DNA of 49,713 nt from positions 1-49,713 of the forward strand of contig JAHEDW010000008.1 in assembly GCA_024641025.1 (NCBI GenBank), written 5' to 3'. The translations under genes and the position numbers were made by a program. Numbering within the stretch: position 1 is the first letter of the stretch; every line of letters begins with the position of its first letter. The notes beneath the pieces were generated by a model, which was not told the DNA's origin, did not search any database, and was given only the letters and a program-made list of their open reading frames with translations. Shown piece by piece: positions 45,426 to 49,713 of the stretch. The DNA comes from Gallionella sp. (GTDB lineage: Bacteria > Pseudomonadota > Gammaproteobacteria > Burkholderiales > Gallionellaceae).

Positions 45426-46154
45426 ATGAATGTTGGTAATCCATTAACCTTTAACCTGAGTTGCGGTGTAATTGAACTTCACTATCTAACTATGCCATTT
45501 TCACCGCTCCGTTTGCTGATATTTATTCTGGCCCTTGCCTTCATGATTGGCTTTGTCCAGTATGGTTTGATCACCATCGCATTCGAAAAGTTGGGTCTTG
45601 CGCCCGAATCAGCTTATCAGCTCTTACTGCTGACGCTTGTAGGCAGTTTGATCAATCTCCCGCTATTTACCCTTACTGCGGATAGTGATGTGACCCCTAT
45701 CATTCCAACGCCCCCTATTGGTTGGCCGTTTTTCAGGATTCGTCCATATACGGGCAAGATTGCTGTCGTAGTCAATGTTGGTGGTGCCGTGATACCTGTC
45801 GCCTTCTCGTTTTATCTGGTCACACTTTATCCGCTGGATGCCGTGCATATCATTATCGCAGTCGCAGCAATTGCCTTCATCGCTCATACATCCAGCAGGC
45901 CTCTTCCTGGTATCGGCATCGGCATGCCGATGCTGATCGCCCCGATAGCTGCGGCACTGATCGCGAGCTTCTTCGATCCGCAACAGCGTGCGCCGCTCGC
46001 TTATGTCTGTGGCACCTTGGGCGTTCTGATCGGTGCTGACTTGCTGAGACTAAAGGACATCCGTAAGTTGGGTGCCCCCGTTGCTTCAATCGGTGGCGCA
46101 GGCTCTTTTGATGGTGTGTTCATTACAGGCCTTGTGGCGGTATTGCTGGCGTAA
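45426..46154 (+). CDS. DUF1614-type membrane protein
   Basis: This is a 242-residue membrane protein. An alternative start at ATG 45492 (MPFSPLRLLIFILALAFMIGF) would be 220 residues. Neither has a clear ribosome binding site. Six to seven hydrophobic helices are visible, with PIIPTPPIGWPFFRIRPYTGKIAVVVNVGGAVIPVAFSFYL and LKDIRKLGAPVASIGGAGSFDGVFITGLVAVLL as the conserved family stretches. The family has no known function. The Asp/Gly pattern near the end (GGAGSFDGVF) is invariant in members as I recall. Confidence 0.75.
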   Translation: MNVGNPLTFNLSCGVIELHYLTMPFSPLRLLIFILALAFMIGFVQYGLITIAFEKLGLAPESAYQLLLLTLVGSLINLPLFTLTADSDVTPIIPTPPIGWPFFRIRPYTGKIAVVVNVGGAVIPVAFSFYLVTLYPLDAVHIIIAVAAIAFIAHTSSRPLPGIGIGMPMLIAPIAAALIASFFDPQQRAPLAYVCGTLGVLIGADLLRLKDIRKLGAPVASIGGAGSFDGVFITGLVAVLLA

Positions 46155-46360
46155 AATGTGCGGATTCTGCTATACGACGCAACTACGGAATTCAATAACC
46201 CATGCACATTTCGCATTTAGCTTTCAATATTATCATTTGAACTGACTATGGCTGGCTTACAGAATGAACGGAATGCTCATCGCAATGGATGACCATGTGA
46301 TTTTAAAAAGGCATAGAATTAGCATTTGCACCATTTAATGCTATTAAATCGGAGGTGAAC

Positions 46361-46804
46361 ATGTATAAGCGCATCCTGGTTCCAGTGGACGGCAGTGCTA
46401 CTTCCGAGCGGGCATTGCAAGAAGCAATCAAAATCGCCTCTGGTAATTCCCAATTGCGACTGGTTTATGTTGTTGAGGAAGTCTATTCGCTGGATGCCGA
46501 GGCATATGCCTTTTTCGATTATGCCGGACTGCAGGATGCGATGCACAAAAGCGGCGAAAGAGTCCTGGCGCAGGCTGCAAAACAAGTGCAACGATCAGGT
46601 GCGAAAGCGGAAACGGTACTTCTGGATGGCGTAGGAGAGCGCGTTGCCAGAGTGATTGATGGCGAGGCCGTGAAATGGGGTGCAGACCTGATAGTTATAG
46701 GCACGCATGGGCGCTCAGGTTTCAGTCGCCTGTTATTAGGCAGTGTCGCAGAAGGAGTGACACGCGGCTCGTCTGCACCTGTGTTGCTGATTCGTTCTGA
46801 ATGA
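46361..46804 (+). CDS. Universal stress protein
   Basis: This is a 147-residue UspA-family protein. GGAGG stands before ATG 46361, and an in-frame GTG two codons earlier is rejected. MYKRILVPVDGSATSERALQEA and DLIVIGTHGRSGFSRLLLGSVAEGVTRGSSAPVLLI show the complete ATP-binding G-2x-G-9x-G-S/T motif. It is thus probably an ATP-binding (UspFG-like) member. It closes the stress block and would act in anoxia or starvation survival together with HPF, the CBS protein and the chaperones. Confidence 0.93.
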   Translation: MYKRILVPVDGSATSERALQEAIKIASGNSQLRLVYVVEEVYSLDAEAYAFFDYAGLQDAMHKSGERVLAQAAKQVQRSGAKAETVLLDGVGERVARVIDGEAVKWGADLIVIGTHGRSGFSRLLLGSVAEGVTRGSSAPVLLIRSE

Positions 46805-46921
46805 TACTGTCAGCCTGAATGTTTCTATTGTTAGAGTTGCAATTTATGCAAGATTATCTCGTAAATATTGGAACAGCTCATTTTTCTCAGCGGCCTTTCG
46901 AAATGCTGTAAAATCAAAAGC

Positions 46922-47476
46922 ATGAGCAAAGCATTCACGCGTGAAATCGAAACACCTGAAGACGAAGTCGAACCCGCTGCCGGATTGCCGGCAGGTGTCA
47001 AGAACTACATTACCCCAAGTGGTTACAGGAAGCTTCAGGAGGAGCTCGAGTTACTATGGAAAGTGGAGCGCCCAGAACTGGTGAAAACTGTATCGTGGGC
47101 AGCCTCCAATGGGGATCGTTCCGAAAATGGCGATTACATCTATGGCAAGAAGCGGCTGCGCGAGATCGACCGGCGCGTTCGCTTCCTGCGTATGCGGCTG
47201 GAGCAAGCAGAAGTTGTCGATCCAGCGCGTCGTGGCGAGTGCGACCAGGTGTTTTTTGGCGCAACTGTGACAGTTTGTGACGATTCCGGTTGTCGAAGCA
47301 GTTACTGTATTGTGGGTGTCGATGAGGCAAATGTATCGCGTGGCCATATCAGTTGGGTTTCGCCATTGGCAAAGGCACTGCTCAAGTTGCGAGTGGGTGA
47401 TGTGGCGATGTTACGCACACCATCTGGCGTGAGCGAACTTGAGTTGCTGGATGTATCCTATCGCGAACTAGTATAA
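46922..47476 (+). CDS. greB: Transcription elongation factor GreB
   Basis: This is a 184-residue protein. I chose ATG 46922 (MSKAFTREIETPEDE), which matches the family start, over the longer frame from 46868. The N-terminal coiled coil (YITPSGYRKLQEELELLW to QAEVVDP) carries acidic tip residues in SNGDRSENGDYIYGKKRLREIDRR. The C-terminal FKBP-like domain ends IVGVDEANVSRGHISWVSPLAKALLKLRVGDVA. The insert lacks nothing important. It rescues backtracked RNA polymerase by stimulating transcript cleavage. The 7-residue spacing and 'SENGDYIY' are typical of GreB rather than GreA. Confidence 0.95.
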   Translation: MSKAFTREIETPEDEVEPAAGLPAGVKNYITPSGYRKLQEELELLWKVERPELVKTVSWAASNGDRSENGDYIYGKKRLREIDRRVRFLRMRLEQAEVVDPARRGECDQVFFGATVTVCDDSGCRSSYCIVGVDEANVSRGHISWVSPLAKALLKLRVGDVAMLRTPSGVSELELLDVSYRELV

Positions 47477-47597
47477 GTATTACAGATTTGCGGCTTTGCG
47501 ACCGGAAGGAAGTTTGCTATGTTGTGACCCTGATGGAACCTTGTGCAGGTAGTGGTTAAGATGGGCGTTATAACAATTTTTTCATACACGACTGATT

Positions 47598-48482
47598 ATG
47601 GATCAAAAGCTGCTAAGAATTCTTGATAACCGCAAGCAAAACTATCCCTATGCGCTGGAAAAGCAATTCCCGAGGGTATTTTCACAGATCATGTCGTTGT
47701 GGGACACACCGGAGATCGACGCTTTGTTTTCAGAGTTGATGGTCACCAACCGTTCCGATCGTCAAGGATTTCCGCCGGATGTGGCCTCGGACATCATTTA
47801 TCTGAGCATGGTGCATAGCCGCCAGAGTGGCCGAAATAACGCTGACGATCCTTGGGGGCACGTTTCTGAAAAGATCAAGGCTGAAATACAGAGTCAAGGC
47901 ATAGAGTTTTCACCTAATGGCTTCATCAAGGCTGCTGAGGCAGGGAAGAGCAATGTAGTAGCGTTGTTTCTGAGTGCTGGTGCGGATGTAGATACTTGTG
48001 ATGACCGTTTATGGACGCCGTTGATGATCTCATCGTTCAATGGCGATGAGCAGTTGGCTACGTTGTTGATCAAGAGTGGCGCAAATATCCACCACAGGGA
48101 TGGTGCAGGCTATTGTCCACTGCACTGGGCAGCCTTCAATGGATATGCCAAAGTAGTGAAACTGCTGTTGAGCAAGAACGCTAATGTCAATGCGTGCAGC
48201 AAACATGGCTGGACCGCCCTGATGCAGGCGGCAACGCGTGGTCACTTGTCAGTGAGCTTTCTGCTGATTGAAAATGGTGCGGATGTCAATGCAACTTCCA
48301 ATGACGGTTGGACATCATTGCACAAAGCTGCAGCCAATGGCCATTTGCCCGAGGTGAAATTACTGTTGAGCAAAGGCGCGGATTTCAGGAAAAAATACAG
48401 GGATGGCACGACAGCGCTGGATCTGGCCAAGAAGAACAAGCATACGGAAATCGTATCGCTGCTGTCTGGAGGCAAGGAATAG
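47598..48482 (+). CDS. Ankyrin-repeat protein
   Basis: This is a 294-residue cytosolic protein. Residues 1-115 are helical and not recognised. About 112-290 form five ankyrin repeats: NGFIKAAEAGKSNVVALFLSAGADV, RLWTPLMISSFNGDEQLATLLIKSGANI, AGYCPLHWAAFNGYAKVVKLLLSKNANV, HGWTALMQAATRGHLSVSFLLIENGADV and DGWTSLHKAAANGHLPEVKLLLSKGADF, then a final half. Each has the TPLxxAxxxGxxxxVxxLLxxGAxV pattern. Repeats mediate protein contacts. The partner is unknown. It sits between greB and the PII gene, and no ribosome binding site is obvious. Confidence 0.92.
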   Translation: MDQKLLRILDNRKQNYPYALEKQFPRVFSQIMSLWDTPEIDALFSELMVTNRSDRQGFPPDVASDIIYLSMVHSRQSGRNNADDPWGHVSEKIKAEIQSQGIEFSPNGFIKAAEAGKSNVVALFLSAGADVDTCDDRLWTPLMISSFNGDEQLATLLIKSGANIHHRDGAGYCPLHWAAFNGYAKVVKLLLSKNANVNACSKHGWTALMQAATRGHLSVSFLLIENGADVNATSNDGWTSLHKAAANGHLPEVKLLLSKGADFRKKYRDGTTALDLAKKNKHTEIVSLLSGGKE

Positions 48483-48543
48483 GCTTTAAATCACACCTGT
48501 TGCTAGAATTGGACAATCAGAACAGGGCAGAACGATCAAATAA

Positions 48544-48900
<357 letters not shown>

Positions 48901-49026
48901 TCGTAGCCCGTTCAGCCTGATGAATTGAAGTCGCGCGATTCAGCTATTTCAGCCTGGTAGCAGTATGTTGATTTACGGGTCTGCCGGGCATGCGTATAAT
49001 GCTCGCTTTGCCGAGGCCTGCATAAT

Positions 49027-49713
49027 ATGAGCAATATCAATAAAGCTCTGACCTTTGACGACGTTCTGCTCGTTCCTGCTTATTCAAATGTACTGCCGCG
49101 CGATGTTAGTCTGCGCACGCAACTCACACGCAATATCAGCCTGAATATCCCGCTATTGTCCGCTGCGATGGATACTGTTACTGAGTCACGCCTTGCGATC
49201 GCGCTGGCACAGGAAGGCGGGATAGGTATCCTGCACAAGAACATGTCCGCCCAAGCCCAGGCTGCCAAAGTCGCAAAAGTGAAGCGTTTCGAAAGTGGCG
49301 TGGTCAAGGATCCGATCACCATCACGCAGGACATGACAGTGCGAAACGTTCTGGATCTGACGCGCCATCACAAGATCTCGGGATTGCCGGTCGTTCAGGG
49401 CAAACGTCTGGTCGGTATCGTAACCAACCGCGATCTGCGATTTGAGAGCAATCTGGATCAACCGATCCGGAACATCATGACCTCGAGCGATCGCCTCATC
49501 ACCGTCAAGGAGAACGCCAGTCTGGAAGAGGCCCGTGCGCTAATGCATAAGCACCGTATCGAGCGGGTACTTGTGGTCAATGATGCGTTCGAATTGCGCG
49601 GCCTGATGACGGTCAAGGATATTCTTAAAGCCAGCGAACATCCCTTTGCTTGCAAGGACAGTCATGGTCGTCTACGTGCCGGGGCGGCGGTCGGGGTTGG
49701 AGAAGGAACTGAA
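49027..49713 (+). CDS. guaB: IMP dehydrogenase, N-terminal part (cut by window end)
   Basis: The frame runs from ATG 49027 to the window edge (229 codons). [27 protein letters not shown] is the family start, then [35 protein letters not shown]. Residues about 95-205 form the CBS pair ([27 protein letters not shown] and [27 protein letters not shown]). The sequence ends at [12 protein letters not shown], so the catalytic Cys loop lies beyond the window. It makes XMP for guanine nucleotides. The start has no strong ribosome binding site. Confidence 0.97.
   Translation, partial: MSNINKALTFDDVLLVPAYSNVLPRDVSLRTQLTRNISLNIPLLSAAMDTVTESRLAIALAQEGGIGILHKNMSAQAQAAKVAKVKRFESGVVKDPITITQDMTVRNVLDLTRHHKISGLPVVQGKRLVGIVTNRDLRFESNLDQPIRNIMTSSDRLITVKENASLEEARALMHKHRIERVLVVNDAFELRGLMTVKDILKASEHPFACKDSHGRLRAGAAVGVGEGTE

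Overview
The window looks like the chromosome of a chemolithotrophic or metal/sulfur-active betaproteobacterium of the Nitrosomonadales type (Gallionellaceae- or Sulfuricellaceae-like). This placement is an inference from protein character: a decaheme cytochrome plus MtrB/PioB-like porin, an octaheme tetrathionate-reductase-type cytochrome, a YeeE/YedE sulfur transporter, rhodaneses, and ordinary betaproteobacterial-looking GreB, PII and GuaB. No rRNA, tRNA, CRISPR array or complete insertion sequence was seen.

Layout. (1) 1-2100: the 3' end of an IS30-type transposase, then three small unrelated enzyme-like genes (RibD/DHFR-like, VOC, SRPBCC). The first two are each followed by an attC-like site, so this resembles a decayed integron cassette array. 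(2) 2293-9892: miscellaneous accessory genes, including a phospholipase-C-like protein with a probable beta-barrel tail, a lipoprotein hydrolase, a Dabb protein, a Cys-rich peptidoglycan-binding protein and an MscS channel. (3) 9909-16454: a cysteine synthase-glutaredoxin fusion, truncated hemoglobin, a small ferredoxin-fold protein and a methyltransferase on the minus strand, facing a very large XRE-ATPase-TPR regulator. (4) 16749-18245: a PAS-PAS-GGDEF diguanylate cyclase. (5) 18652-27710: two convergent respiratory operons. One encodes a DmsE/MtrA-type decaheme cytochrome and a 1193-residue porin that appears to join two outer-membrane barrels. The other encodes an octaheme cytochrome, a monoheme cytochrome, a YeeE transporter and a triple-rhodanese protein. 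A 36-bp perfect palindrome separates them. (6) 28464-32628: a secreted Gly-rich protein of unknown function, then a three-PAS NarL-family sensor kinase and its response regulator. (7) 33038-46804: a stress/persistence block (cold-shock protein, Hsp20, a DQDR-repeat protein, an unusual GroEL, a BCAM0308-family protein, a CBS-pair protein, HPF, a PEBP protein, a Lon-like protease, a periplasmic PCM, a membrane spermidine-synthase-like protein, a hydrolase, a DUF1614-like protein, a USP). (8) 46922-49713: GreB, an ankyrin protein, PII and the start of guaB.

The most interesting signal is not a gene. A dyad element of the form ATMRG-ACAAAYA-CYKAT occurs four times: upstream of the decaheme/porin operon, upstream of the octaheme operon, upstream of the Gly-rich protein, and upstream of the cold-shock/Hsp20 block. 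In three copies a second element, GCGCYGATRTY, lies at exactly the same distance (start-to-start 53 bp in my counting) on the same strand, and the fourth keeps a degenerate version there. I infer one regulon that couples extracellular/sulfur electron transfer to stress survival. The kinase/regulator pair encoded between these promoters is the obvious candidate controller. The other main discoveries are the double-barrel porin and a GroEL paralogue with Ser where the ATPase residue Asp52 is expected.
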